Part shown: positions 1 to 8,197 of the stretch, one piece after another | How the letters are laid out: each line of letters begins with the position of its first letter | Position numbering within the stretch: the first letter of the stretch is position 1 | From: Oxalobacteraceae bacterium | GTDB taxonomy: Bacteria > Pseudomonadota > Gammaproteobacteria > Burkholderiales > Burkholderiaceae_D | Length of the DNA: 31,475 nucleotides | Assembly: GCA_021151485.1 (NCBI GenBank) | Contig: JAGKXB010000025.1 | Location: 1-31,475, forward strand | Direction of reading: 5' to 3' | Notes under the pieces: generated by a model | Told to the model about the DNA's origin: nothing | The model's database searches: none | What the model saw: the letters and a program-made list of their open reading frames with translations, nothing else | Program-made: the position numbers and the translations under genes

Positions 1-73
1 GAACAGGACCGTGAAACGACTTCGCGCCAATGATAGTGCGTCAACACGTGTGAAAGTAGGTCATCGTCAGGCT
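1..73 (+). rRNA. rrf: 5S ribosomal RNA, 3' part
   Basis: The first ~73 bases match the 3' two-thirds of a beta-proteobacterial 5S rRNA: the segment with CCGTGAAACGACTTCGCGCC, then GATAGTGCG, then GTGTGAAAGTAGGTCATCG, ending near CAGGCT. The 5' part lies outside the window, so this is the tail of an rRNA operon running on the plus strand. A strong terminator follows within 15 bases, as expected for the last gene of an rrn operon. The exact 3' end is uncertain by a few bases. Confidence 0.88.
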
Positions 74-82
74 CCTTAATCT

Positions 83-121
83 AAAACCCCCTAGCTAATT
101 CAAAATAAGCTAGGGGGTTTT
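83..121 (+). terminator. Intrinsic terminator of the rRNA operon
   Basis: A perfect 14-bp inverted repeat (83-96 AAAACCCCCTAGCT; 108-121 AGCTAGGGGGTTTT) with an 11-base loop. It starts ten bases after the 5S end and finishes in a run of T. The A/T tracts on both sides make it potentially bidirectional, so it could also stop antisense reading from the IS remnant on its right. Confidence 0.9.
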
Positions 122-189
122 GCTTTGTGCAAACAAAAATCCTCAGAAACAATCCACACATCTCGCATACTTGTCAAAATTGGTGTAGT

Positions 190-549
190 GCCGCCGATTG
201 CCATGTTGGGTCGGTCATGATTGTAAGTCTGCAGCCAGCGGGTTGCAAAATTCTGTACTGCGTCAAGCGTCTCGAACAGGTGATGAGCCCTATTCACATC
301 GTACCGTGCGGTTGTAACGTTCAACGTAAGCGTTCTGATGCGGTTGTACAGGCTGAAAACTTGATGCGGATACCTCGCCGTCGCCCAAGCCAAGGTCATT
401 ACACTGATGTACTCAGGGCCGTGATCATAACGGGTGACCAGTGGTTTACCACGCCATTCAATGATCCTGTCAATAAAGCGAATCACCCTTTCAGATGGCG
501 GCGAGAAGTCAACCTCAATACCAAGTCCCTCGCAGTTGTAGTCGTCTGT
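190..549 (-). pseudogene. IS3-family transposase OrfB, C-terminal remnant
   Basis: The minus-strand translation contains OrfB (rve integrase core) landmarks: DDYNCEGLGIEVDF, VIRFIDRIIEWRGKP, GPEYIS, then HHLFETLDAVQNFATRWLQ and YNHDRPNMAIGG. The expected catalytic stretch QPHQNAYVERYNRTVR is present but in another frame around 300-345, followed by a stop, so at least two frameshifts interrupt the gene. The N-terminal side stops exactly where the IS21 terminal repeat begins (550), which dates the IS21 insertion after this element. Frame after about 190 runs into unrelated sequence and the rRNA terminator, so the true C-terminus is lost or unrecognisable. Not functional. Confidence 0.85.
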
Positions 550-576
550 TGTCACCAGCGGATGTAAATTGATACA
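550..576 (+). repeat. IS21 left terminal inverted repeat
   Basis: Starts TGTCACCAGCG and ends TAAATTGATACA. It agrees with the reverse complement of 2226-2252 at roughly 22 of 27 positions, including the shared TGTC..CAGCG and AAATTGATACA blocks. This sets the left edge of the element. Confidence 0.82.
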
Positions 577-650
577 GCTTGGCGATTGAAAAGTGATACA
601 CCGATTTGAGAAGATGGCTGCTTTTTGAGGTGGCCTTGATTACAAACGAG

Positions 651-1415
651 GTGTATGTGGAGATTAATTACTGAAGAAGCATGGTTGGAGTTTGCGAAAA
701 ATTGCCGAAGAAGTTGGTTGTTCTGTGAATACAGTACGACGCCATTTGATGTCTGAAGGCAAGCCGCAATATCAGCGCAAGGTAAAACGGGCAACGAAAT
801 TGGTCGCGCATGAGGCCTATCTGCGTGGGAGGCAGGAATCAGCCAAGCCGTTATGGATACCGGCCACGGTGCTGTATCGTGAAATTGTTGAGCGTGGTTA
901 TAAGGGAGGGCAGAGCCAGTTGCGTGCTTTCATGCGGATGCTTAAACCTGCTCAGGGAATGGAACCATTGGTGCGTTTTGAAACAAGGCCTGGTGAGCAA
1001 ATGCAAGTGGACTGGGTTGAGTTTCGCAAAAGGCACGATCCACTGCATGCGTTCTGCGCCGCATTAGGCTACAGCCGCGCCAGCTATGTTGAATACGCCA
1101 AACACAGCGGTTTTGTCATCAATCTATGCCGTTATCGGGCCAAGACCAAAGGCAAGTTTGAACGTTTCAATGGTTATCTGCGGCGATCATTTTACATACC
1201 GATGACCTCGCGTTTAGCGCAAGGATGATTAAAGCTGGATGTGGTGACGGCCAATGTGGAAAACGCACTGGCTAGCCGATGTTGCCAACGAACGTATTCA
1301 CGGTACAACGGAAGTGAAGCCAAGCATGCGGTTATCTGGAGTTGGCGATACCAGCGCAACATACGCTTGCTGCGTATGAACAACTACTTAAGCAAGTTGC
1401 GCAAGGAGTAGCGGC

Positions 1416-1419
<4 letters not shown>
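651..1419 (+). pseudogene. istA: IstA transposase of IS21 family, frameshifted and internally deleted
   Basis: The translation shows an N-terminal helix-turn-helix (SLRKIAEEVGCSVNTVRRHL), the linker PLVRFETRPGEQMQVDW with the first catalytic Asp, HAFCAALGYSRASYVEY, and the C-terminal RAKTKGKFERFNGYLRRSF carrying the catalytic Glu region. Between SYVEY and AKHSGF about 55-60 residues containing the second catalytic Asp are missing. A one-base loss near 669 breaks the N-terminus (frame from GTG 651 reads MYVEINY before it), a TGA stands at 1226, and the frame changes again near 1265 (WLADVANERIHGTTEVKP is in a third frame). The tail EQLLKQVAQGVAA ends at the TGA that overlaps istB. Dead transposase. 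Confidence 0.86.
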
Positions 1420-2198
<779 letters not shown>

Positions 2199-2225
2199 AA
2201 AACACGTATACAAAAATGAACGGGG

Positions 2226-2252
2226 TGTATCAATTTTAAATCGCTGTTGACA
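2226..2252 (-). repeat. IS21 right terminal inverted repeat
   Basis: Reads TGTATCAATTTTAAATCGC then TGTTGACA on the plus strand; its reverse complement matches the left end at 550-576. It lies 27 bases after the istB stop. The sequence immediately outside (TTGCTG) does not repeat the sequence outside the left end (GTCTG), so the target duplication is gone or the junction has been rearranged. Confidence 0.82.
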
Positions 2253-2518
2253 TTGCTGATCAACCTAGTCAATTGTGGGTAGCGGATATGACGTATGTGC
2301 CGACATGGGCGGGCTTTCTTTACCTGGCTCTGGTGACAGATGTGTTCAGCCGCAAAGTGGTCGGTTGGGCTTTTGATGACAGAATGACCAGTGATTTGGT
2401 ATTGAGTGCGTTAAACATGGCATTGCTGACCAGAAAACCAGCGTCAGTGATTCATCATTCTGATCAAGGCAGCCAATACCTTTATTTTTTCTCTGTCCAT
2501 TTCATCTACCTATTTTGA
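2253..2518 (+). pseudogene. IS3-type transposase OrfB fragment, plus strand
   Basis: An open stretch on the plus strand encodes the start of an rve integrase core: PSQLWVADMTYVPTWAGFL (first catalytic Asp), YLALVTDVFSRKVVGWAF, and SVIHHSDQGSQY (second catalytic Asp). It lacks the N-terminal third and stops being recognisable right after GSQY at about 2487, where AT-rich sequence follows; the catalytic Glu is missing. It abuts the IS21 right end exactly and points opposite to the surrounding IS3 element, so it comes from a different IS3-family insertion that was later cut. Not functional. Confidence 0.82.
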
Positions 2519-2565
2519 AAATACCCCATAGGGTACGGTTGAAATACGTAGTTACACAGAATTAT

Positions 2566-2676
2566 TTACAGGCCCACGGCCAACGGTTAAGGCTTTTCAC
2601 GTACCAGGCGCTGGCGTGGTTTGATCCGCAGGTTCAGTGCTAGTTTGCGGTAAATCGAATAGACACGCTTGTGGTT
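2566..2676 (-). pseudogene. IS3-family OrfB, N-proximal fragment
   Basis: The minus strand reads NHKRVYSIYRKLALNLRIK, then a basic stretch PRQRLVREKP, a TAA, and PLAVGL. This is the conserved block before the integrase core of IS3-family OrfB proteins. It sits downstream of orfA in the same orientation, with most of the OrfB N-terminus deleted between them. It continues logically into the remnant at 190-549 (DDYNCEGLGIEVDF), about 25-30 residues later in intact relatives. Basis: motif recognition; small fragment. Confidence 0.72.
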
Positions 2677-2680
2677 CTAG

Positions 2681-2940
2681 CTAAATTGCTAGGGCCTTCG
2701 CAACAATCTCGGCCTTCAAGCGTTCTTCGGTGAGCATCTTTTTGAGGCGACGGTTTTCATCTTTCAACTCCTTCATGCGGGCCATGAGCGAAGCATCCAT
2801 GCCGCCAAACTTGGAGTGCCAATTGTAAAAGTGGTGTTGCTGATGCCATGCTCGCGGCTCAGCTCGGGGACCGGTGAACCGCCTTCAGCTTGCTTGAGAA
2901 TGGCGATGATCTGGCTATCGGTAAAACGGGATGTCCTCAT
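2681..2940 (-). pseudogene. IS3-family transposase OrfA, frameshifted
   Basis: From ATG 2938-2940 the minus strand reads RTSRFTDSQIIAILKQAEG then GSPVPELSREHGIS, an HTH_Tnp_1 DNA-binding domain. One T is missing in the run at about 2826-2830, after which the correct product (YNWHSKFGGMDASLMARMK, ENRRLKKMLTEERLKAEIV) is in the next frame, ending at TAG 2681. The leucine-zipper-like second half is thus detached from the HTH by the frameshift. OrfA normally pairs with OrfB to form the transposase via programmed frameshifting; the downstream OrfB is deleted here. Confidence 0.83.
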
Positions 2941-3030
2941 GTAGAACTTTCAAAAATCTGAGTTTAGAAAATTCTACTTTTAAACCTGATCATTTGGTGG
3001 GAGGATTACCAGGCAGTCTTTAGATAAAAA

Positions 3031-3061
3031 AAATCCCACTGACCTACGTACAGTGGGATTT
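3031..3061 (-). terminator. Terminator downstream of the pilin gene
   Basis: A perfect 11-bp stem (AAATCCCACTG 3031-3041; CAGTGGGATTT 3051-3061) with a 9-base loop lies about 20 bases after the pilin stop. On the minus strand it is followed by a run of eight T, so it is a standard intrinsic terminator for the pilus operon or for the separately transcribed pilin gene. It also insulates the operon from the IS remnants. Confidence 0.88.
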
Positions 3062-3082
3062 TTCATATTTGTATCGCTTCAA

Positions 3083-3772
3083 TTAAAACGATTGACACAC
3101 AGTGTAGTTAGCAGTATCGACATAAGACGTTGCCAGTGCTGTGGCAACTTTTACGGAATTTGCTAAACCTGCTCCTGTTTGTGCCGATGAATATACGCTT
3201 CCGGTGTTAGGGATGCCGTCATCCATCGCAATATCAAGCTGCCGTGCCAGTTTTCCTGGAATTGCACTACTGCAAATCACATGCAAGCCTGAAGTCGTTG
3301 TTGGTGTTGTTGGATGCAGGGTGTTCGAATTAGAGGTAATCCCCAAATAACCACCAACAGCATTTTTCGCTTGTCCAGAAGTGTAAGCACCAGTTGCTAA
3401 TTCTGCCAATCTAACGTGTTGCCAGAATAAGGAGGATTTGTTGGTTGCAACAGGAGTGGCAGCACCGGTCCAGTCAACATTGTCAATCAATCCATTGCCA
3501 GCATTCACTGTACTGACAGTCGCGCCTGTTGGCAAATGATTGGCAACATCAGCATCATCACCTGGAACGGCTTTAAATTTGTCAACATAGGCGTTGTACA
3601 TGGTTTGTACAGATTGAAATTCACCTTGCAGGGCTTTGACTTTTGCACTGTCGACCAATGCTTGTCCCTTTAGTACACCACCCAACAACAATCCAATAAT
3701 CACTAAAACAATGGCAATTTCTACCAATGTGAAGCCGGAATGACGGGTAGAAAGTTTGCGGTGCATTAACAT
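3083..3772 (-). CDS. Major type IV pilin-like protein (prepilin)
   Basis: A 229-residue prepilin. The leader ends RHSG|FTLVE: Gly13 at -1, Phe at +1 and Glu18 at +5, followed by a hydrophobic alpha-1 helix (IAIVLVIIGLLLGGVLKG), the signature cleaved and N-methylated by PilD-type peptidases. Two C-terminal cysteines (HVICSS and YTVCQSF at the very end) could close the disulfide D-region usual in pilins. I chose ATG 3772 over the upstream TTG because GGAG lies seven bases before it. It is the last gene of the minus-strand cluster, 72 bases after the histidine kinase, and directly precedes a strong terminator, which suits a highly expressed structural subunit. MSHA-type or T2SS-like major (pseudo)pilin is the best call; the exact subfamily is unknown. 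Confidence 0.85.
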   Translation of the reverse strand: MLMHRKLSTRHSGFTLVEIAIVLVIIGLLLGGVLKGQALVDSAKVKALQGEFQSVQTMYNAYVDKFKAVPGDDADVANHLPTGATVSTVNAGNGLIDNVDWTGAATPVATNKSSLFWQHVRLAELATGAYTSGQAKNAVGGYLGITSNSNTLHPTTPTTTSGLHVICSSAIPGKLARQLDIAMDDGIPNTGSVYSSAQTGAGLANSVKVATALATSYVDTANYTVCQSF

Positions 3773-3803
3773 AATATTCTCCAAAAGTTTTAAACCTGAC
3801 TTG

Positions 3804-3809
3804 AGTATA
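3804..3809 (-). promoter_or_regulatory. Possible -10 box for separate pilin transcription
   Basis: The minus strand reads TATACT about 32 bases before the pilin start codon, a 5/6 match to a sigma-70 -10 box. No good -35 box lies at the normal distance, so an activator (perhaps the adjacent response regulator) would be needed. Weak evidence; the gap between kinase and pilin is the only one in this end of the cluster with room for a promoter. Confidence 0.25.
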
Positions 3810-3844
3810 AGCTCAGAAAATTAAAACTAGGGAGTAAAAAAGTT

Positions 3845-4945
3845 TTACACAGGAAACATTTTGGGTTTGGGGAGGGTGATGAAGAAGATGATTTCTTGCT
3901 CACGTGCATCCGCAGTTAGATCGCCTCCTGCTTCGCGTAAGCTATTTCTGGCCTGATAAAGTCCTAGGCCTAATCCACCGGGGCGGCTGCTAGCGTATGG
4001 CTCAAAAAGTTTCTCCGGTGAAAATTTTGTTGTGCTTGGTAAACGTGGCATGTTAATTTTGACGATGATATGTGGTGATTGAGGTTGGTGCATTACATCA
4101 ATCATCAAAGAGAGTTCGGGGCGCGTACGCAACATTGGCGCCACATTGGCGAACATATTGTCTAGCGCGCGATCGAGTAAGTCGGGTCGAATGAAAATCT
4201 CTGCTTCGCCGTTGATGGTAACGCCAATTCCGGCTAATTCGGCAGCGTGACAAATCGCATGTTTGATATGCAGTCTTTGTGGTTCTGGCGTGTCATTGTT
4301 GTGGGCGGCAGCCAGAATACGTTCGGCACGTGCTGCTGCATGAGATGCGCTGATAGTCATGCGCTTTGCGATCGCCAACAAGGCCTCTTCATCTTGGCTG
4401 GAGGATAAATCTGCGGCAATCCACATGACCCATTGCGCCAAATTACGTAAATCATGCTGCAAATACAGCGTCAATCGTGCTTGTTCAGCCAATGCTGCGG
4501 ATAAAACGACGACTTTGAGATGAATTGCCGCATCAATTTGTAGTTGAAACACTGCAGCAAGATGTTCTGCAAATAAGCGCGCTTCACCACGGTTTGCTTT
4601 GGGGTAGAGTTGAAAAGTCAAATGAATATCGTCATTCGCTGTAATTTCAAAACAAAAAGGCGCGTTGCCTTCTTGCCGCTTACCAAAAATTTGGTTGACT
4701 GGCAATCCGAACCAATTTCCCACACAGACGAGTTCTGCGATACCACCTTTGGATAGTGCGGGCCAGGCTGCTGCGGGTAAATCTAATGGGTTAGGATCAA
4801 TGGCAGCGTCGCCAGAGGAGCGTAGTGCGGTTAATGCTTGGCGATGCCGTCTGGCCAGTTTAGTTAAACGCCATAGCGCAGCCATTAAGGTAAGGCCAGC
4901 AACAACAAAAATGAGGACGAGACTAGCGGCTATGTTGGATCCCAT
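3845..4945 (-). CDS. Sensor histidine kinase of the pilus cluster, G1 box degenerate
   Basis: A 366-residue protein with one N-terminal membrane helix (about residues 5-25), a poorly conserved middle part, a phospho-acceptor motif LQHDLRN (His164), an N-box LDRALDNMF (Asn263) and a G2 box PGGLGLGLY (about 322-330). The usual DxGxG G1 motif between N and G2 boxes is replaced by KINMPRLP. The gene probably starts at ATG 4945 (MGSNIAAS), which overlaps the response-regulator end by 23 bases; an upstream in-frame extension would give an unlikely 95-base overlap and no membrane-targeted N-terminus. The overlap with the response regulator indicates translational coupling and a cognate pair. It resembles PrsK-type kinases only in general form; signal unknown. 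Confidence 0.8.
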   Translation of the reverse strand: MGSNIAASLVLIFVVAGLTLMAALWRLTKLARRHRQALTALRSSGDAAIDPNPLDLPAAAWPALSKGGIAELVCVGNWFGLPVNQIFGKRQEGNAPFCFEITANDDIHLTFQLYPKANRGEARLFAEHLAAVFQLQIDAAIHLKVVVLSAALAEQARLTLYLQHDLRNLAQWVMWIAADLSSSQDEEALLAIAKRMTISASHAAARAERILAAAHNNDTPEPQRLHIKHAICHAAELAGIGVTINGEAEIFIRPDLLDRALDNMFANVAPMLRTRPELSLMIDVMHQPQSPHIIVKINMPRLPSTTKFSPEKLFEPYASSRPGGLGLGLYQARNSLREAGGDLTADAREQEIIFFITLPKPKMFPV

Positions 4946-5516
4946 ATTTCTTAATGTAGTAGTACAAATGTTCGCGTGCCAATCCCAATCGTTTCGCAGC
5001 TTCAGTGACATTGCCACAGGCTGAGCTGAGCGTACTACGGACTAATTGTTCTTCGATTGCAGCAGAGGCTTCTTTGGGACCATCGGCTAGTTTGACGGTA
5101 ATTTGTATTCTTGTCTCTCCCACAATATGAAGTTTTTCTTCTTGGCGTAAAAATAGCTGAGCACGTTGTAGGGCTATTTTGATGGCATTAAGCGGCACGG
5201 GTTTGGTAAGAAAGTCGAAAGCCCCGTGACGTATTGCTTCGTAAGCGGCAGATTCTTCTTTTTGTCCGGTTAGAACGATGATTTTGCTATTTGGTGCACG
5301 CGTTATTAATGCATCAATCAGTAATAATCCTTCGCTTATACGACTAGTTGCGGGAGGAAGACCAAGGTCTAGTAGGATCAGAGCTGGTTGCGGTGTAATA
5401 ACCAGCGCTTCTTGACGTGAATGTGCGCATATCGTTTGATAGCCTTCCGACTCTAGTGCACTGGCTAAATAAATTGAGAGCGCAGGATCATCTTCGATGA
5501 TTAAGAGAGTGTTCAT
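4923..5516 (-). CDS. Response regulator, receiver plus Fis-type HTH
   Basis: A 197-residue regulator. The receiver domain (1-~120) has the acidic pair E8/D9-D10, phospho-acceptor Asp50 in LILLDLGLP, the Thr of IVLTG and Lys of FLTKPVP. The C-terminus (about 160-193) is a Fis-type helix-turn-helix, SACGNVTEAAKRLGLAREHL. There is no sigma-54 AAA+ domain between them, so it is an NtrC-like output without the ATPase, comparable in layout to RegA/PrrA- or PrsR-like regulators. Its start overlaps the pseudopilin stop by one base (TAATG) and its end overlaps the kinase start, so the three genes are probably co-translated. Likely DNA-binding control of the pilin or pilus operon; target not shown. Confidence 0.87.
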   Translation of the reverse strand: MNTLLIIEDDPALSIYLASALESEGYQTICAHSRQEALVITPQPALILLDLGLPPATSRISEGLLLIDALITRAPNSKIIVLTGQKEESAAYEAIRHGAFDFLTKPVPLNAIKIALQRAQLFLRQEEKLHIVGETRIQITVKLADGPKEASAAIEEQLVRSTLSSACGNVTEAAKRLGLAREHLYYYIKKYGIQHSR

Positions 5517-6247
5517 TATGGCAACTTACCTGCTTGGATCATGCGATTAAACAAGATATTAGGAGACAGCCAAATGACTTGATCATCGAACTCTCCTCCA
5601 GGATTTGCTGTACCAGCTTTGGATGGAGAGTGGCTGACAAATATGGCGTTATTATTTACATTCGCTTTTTCGTCTTTGCTGGTTGCAGCTTTGGATGCAT
5701 TTTTGCCTAATGAAAACACCACGGCAACCGCATTACTTGTGAGGGTTTGCGCTGTTCCACAATTAGTGCTTGTTATGCCTATAGAACTATTGCAAACATA
5801 CAAATCCGAAGCAAGTGTGCTGGTGATGGCGGTTGTCGCCGCATTGGTATTGTTTGCTTTGGTAACAGCATAACGAATGCGGTTGGCCTTTAATTGCCAA
5901 CCGTCTCTTAAATATCCTTGGTCATCAACACCTGACAGGCCAAGCGTCACGGCAGGGAGATAGCCATTTTTGTAAGCGTTGGTGCAAACACCTCCACCCA
6001 CTGGGCTTTCTATACCATTTGATGTGCTGGATGCTGGGCAGGGTAGTCGCCCATTGGTTGCTGCATAGCCAATTAATGCATCGCGTGCTTCATTTAGTAG
6101 GGTTTCTGTTTCTTGTATCCGTTGTACTTCCTGACGGCTGGCAACCACGCCCAACCCACCGCCAAGCAATAATCCAGCAATTAACAATACGATGGCCATT
6201 TCGACCAAAGAAAAACCTTGATATTGGTGGCATGTGTAATGTTTCAT
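5516..6247 (-). CDS. Pseudopilin / minor pilin with LPCP motif
   Basis: A 243-residue prepilin-like protein. Leader MKHYTCHQYQG|FSLVE (Gly11 at -1, Phe12 at +1, Glu16 at +5) is followed by a hydrophobic helix (MAIVLLIAGLLLGGGLG). The mature part has EARDALIGYAATNGRLPCPA after the helix and, near the end, QVIWLSPNILFNRM. The same two motifs occur in the PilX-like protein at 7211-8197, suggesting an assembled pair. Besides the leader cysteine there are four cysteines that could form two disulfides in the periplasm. Gap to the upstream Ig-like gene is 55 bases; the stop overlaps the response-regulator start. Likely a minor subunit for pilus priming or tip assembly. Confidence 0.83.
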   Translation of the reverse strand: MKHYTCHQYQGFSLVEMAIVLLIAGLLLGGGLGVVASRQEVQRIQETETLLNEARDALIGYAATNGRLPCPASSTSNGIESPVGGGVCTNAYKNGYLPAVTLGLSGVDDQGYLRDGWQLKANRIRYAVTKANNTNAATTAITSTLASDLYVCNSSIGITSTNCGTAQTLTSNAVAVVFSLGKNASKAATSKDEKANVNNNAIFVSHSPSKAGTANPGGEFDDQVIWLSPNILFNRMIQAGKLP

Positions 6248-6302
6248 GACGATGTTTACTTGTGAAATGAGTGAGGGTAATGAGTGAAATTAAAAAGCCA
6301 AT

Positions 6303-7160
6303 TTAGGGAACAGGTGTTGGTGGCGTTGAAATACAACGCACCATGTCTGCGCTAGGCGCGGTATAGCTAAACCCTGGCGTTGCTCCGGTGCCGGAGTATG
6401 CGCCGCCATTCGGAAAAAGGCTGGCATTACCATCTTCAAGATAATTGGTTGCATTACTGGTGTCTGTGCTGCTGATCCTGGTTTGGTTGTTTGTGCGACT
6501 ACCACCGAAGAATAGAGCGGCATAACAAGGTTGGCCATTCCATGAGGCGGTGGGATTATATGTTTTTGTTGAGTTCACTGTGATGTTGATTGCGTTCGAA
6601 ATAATTGAACCCGGATAAGTACTACCTATACTCACTAGTGCTTTGATGGTGTATGTTCCACCTTTTACATTTTGCCAACTCATAGCGCAGACGTTGAAGC
6701 CGGATGTACAACCACCAATTCTCGTGTTGCCGCTATAAAAACTGATCGAATTAATGGTAGAAGTGGTTGCGGTTGTTGTCGCAATGAGTGTGATGTTGGC
6801 CGGGGATTTATAGCTAGCATTGTTGGTTGGGGTAATGATTGTAATGGTTGGTTCTGTGCCCCACGTATAACTTCCCCAACCTTTGCTGTGACAATGTGGT
6901 GGCCTTCCACAATAGACCATTGTGCCGGAAGGTAAGATACGACTAACGATGTTGTTGGTGAGACTTAGCATGCACGTTGCTACGACATTGTCATGATATT
7001 TGCTGCGGTTATTTGTGCTTATGTCTTTCGCCGCTATTTCTCCAGGTTGGTTGCATCCCTTTTTGGCAGCGTCTTCTACGGATGTGTGATCATACGCCCA
7101 GACAGATTGATTTACCTGGATGAGCGTGACGAGAGCCATCATCCAAACCCATAGAAGCAT
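6303..7160 (-). CDS. Exported Cys-rich protein with Ig-like domain
   Basis: A 285-residue protein I do not recognise as a named family. The first ~22 residues form a signal peptide (MLLWVWMMALVTLIQ, then SVWA as a likely cleavage site). A segment at about 105-195 (ITIITPTNNASYKSPANIT, then NSISFYSGNTRIGG and YTIKALV) is typical of bacterial Ig-like (Big) domains in surface proteins. The mature chain has eight cysteines, an even number that suits disulfide bonding outside the cytoplasm, and is rich in Thr, Asn and Ser. A clear AAGGAG lies six bases before the ATG. It sits between two minor-pilin genes in the assembly operon. Inference: pilus-tip or surface adhesin, or a secreted cargo of the system. 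Confidence 0.72.
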   Translation of the reverse strand: MLLWVWMMALVTLIQVNQSVWAYDHTSVEDAAKKGCNQPGEIAAKDISTNNRSKYHDNVVATCMLSLTNNIVSRILPSGTMVYCGRPPHCHSKGWGSYTWGTEPTITIITPTNNASYKSPANITLIATTTATTSTINSISFYSGNTRIGGCTSGFNVCAMSWQNVKGGTYTIKALVSIGSTYPGSIISNAINITVNSTKTYNPTASWNGQPCYAALFFGGSRTNNQTRISSTDTSNATNYLEDGNASLFPNGGAYSGTGATPGFSYTAPSADMVRCISTPPTPVP

Positions 7161-7210
7161 GAGATTCTCCTTGTTTTACTATTTTTGTTGTTTATTGGGT
7201 TGTGTAATTC

Positions 7211-8197
7211 TCAATTAACCACTGTCTCTATAGTTTGTGTGTACAGCAATTGATCTTTCCAATTGGTATACACATTTATTTGTTTAGTACTCCAAGTCGA
7301 CACAGGACACAAACTAGCGATGTTATCCATTCCTTTATTGCCAGACGCTGTGATCCATCCAGCAGAAAATGCTGGGTCTGATGATTTGGTTTGTCGACAA
7401 GTGGTGAGATTATCCAGCATGGTATTGATATCATTTTTAAAAGCATCGCGTTTGGTAATACGTGAAAATAAATCGTTTGATGTAATCCACAATGCGCGAT
7501 CATTGTTAATGCTGTTGGTGTCATGAATGCCATTGTGGCTATTGTTATAAAGACTTTCTGGCGTCGAAATAACGAAAGTCGTATTGCCGGTGCCAAGACT
7601 GCCGCTATTTTCTAAAAAATTACTGACGGTATTATTGGCGGTTGTATTCCCGCCGCACTCACTGCCGGCAAGCGTATTACGGGATTGGCCTTTAACCATG
7701 CTGCCCGGGGAAAAAATGATGGCCCAGGGGGTATTGTGATTGCCAGCACTAGCAAGTGTTGATCCATCCACGTTTTTGATTTCAAATTGGCCGATGGTGT
7801 CCCAGTTTAAAACAGTAGTTTTGGGATTTTCTTTGGCCCGTCCTGAGACGGCATACCATAAGCATGTTCCAGATCCATCGCGTAAAGGCGGCATCCCCAG
7901 GGTTTTCCAGGGTAAGTGTCCAATAACCGATACGTTTTGGGTGCCACAGGATGTTTCTGCGATGCCATCGTTGTCACTATCTGGACAGGGTAAATAACCA
8001 AATACATCGTTTGGATTTCTATCCTGATACGTGGCGGCATAACCGATTAGCGCTTCTTTGGCTTGCATGAGCGTACTTGTCGTCACTTTGTCGCGTGCCG
8101 CACGATTATTGTTGAGAAATTTGAGCGCAGCGAATCCACTCATGGTAACGGCAATCACCAGCATGATAAGCAGCGCACCGCCTTGTTGCTTTTTCAT
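7211..8197 (-). CDS. PilX/GspK-like minor pilin
   Basis: A 328-residue protein with a short basic leader and MKKQQGG|ALLIMLVIAVTMSGF, lacking Glu at +5, as in PilX- and GspK-type atypical pilins. After the helix it carries QAKEALIGYAATY and YLPCPDSDNDGI, and later DRALWITSNDLFSRI, both shared with the pseudopilin at 5516-6247 (see that entry). It is longer at the C-terminus and has several cysteines in the second half. Its ATG overlaps the MshK-like stop by four bases (ATGA), so translation is coupled. A role at the pilus tip complex or in priming assembly is inferred from PilX/GspK behaviour. Confidence 0.78.
   Translation of the reverse strand: MKKQQGGALLIMLVIAVTMSGFAALKFLNNNRAARDKVTTSTLMQAKEALIGYAATYQDRNPNDVFGYLPCPDSDNDGIAETSCGTQNVSVIGHLPWKTLGMPPLRDGSGTCLWYAVSGRAKENPKTTVLNWDTIGQFEIKNVDGSTLASAGNHNTPWAIIFSPGSMVKGQSRNTLAGSECGGNTTANNTVSNFLENSGSLGTGNTTFVISTPESLYNNSHNGIHDTNSINNDRALWITSNDLFSRITKRDAFKNDINTMLDNLTTCRQTKSSDPAFSAGWITASGNKGMDNIASLCPVSTWSTKQINVYTNWKDQLLYTQTIETVVN

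Noticed and set aside
127..567. 146-codon plus-strand open frame opposite the IS3 OrfB remnant
   Set aside because: Its product has no family features and it lies antisense to a recognisable transposase remnant; it is a shadow frame.
4946..5017. 24-codon N-terminal extension of the histidine kinase
   Set aside because: It would overlap the response regulator by 95 bases; the extension encodes no signal and the membrane helix begins right after Met at 4945.
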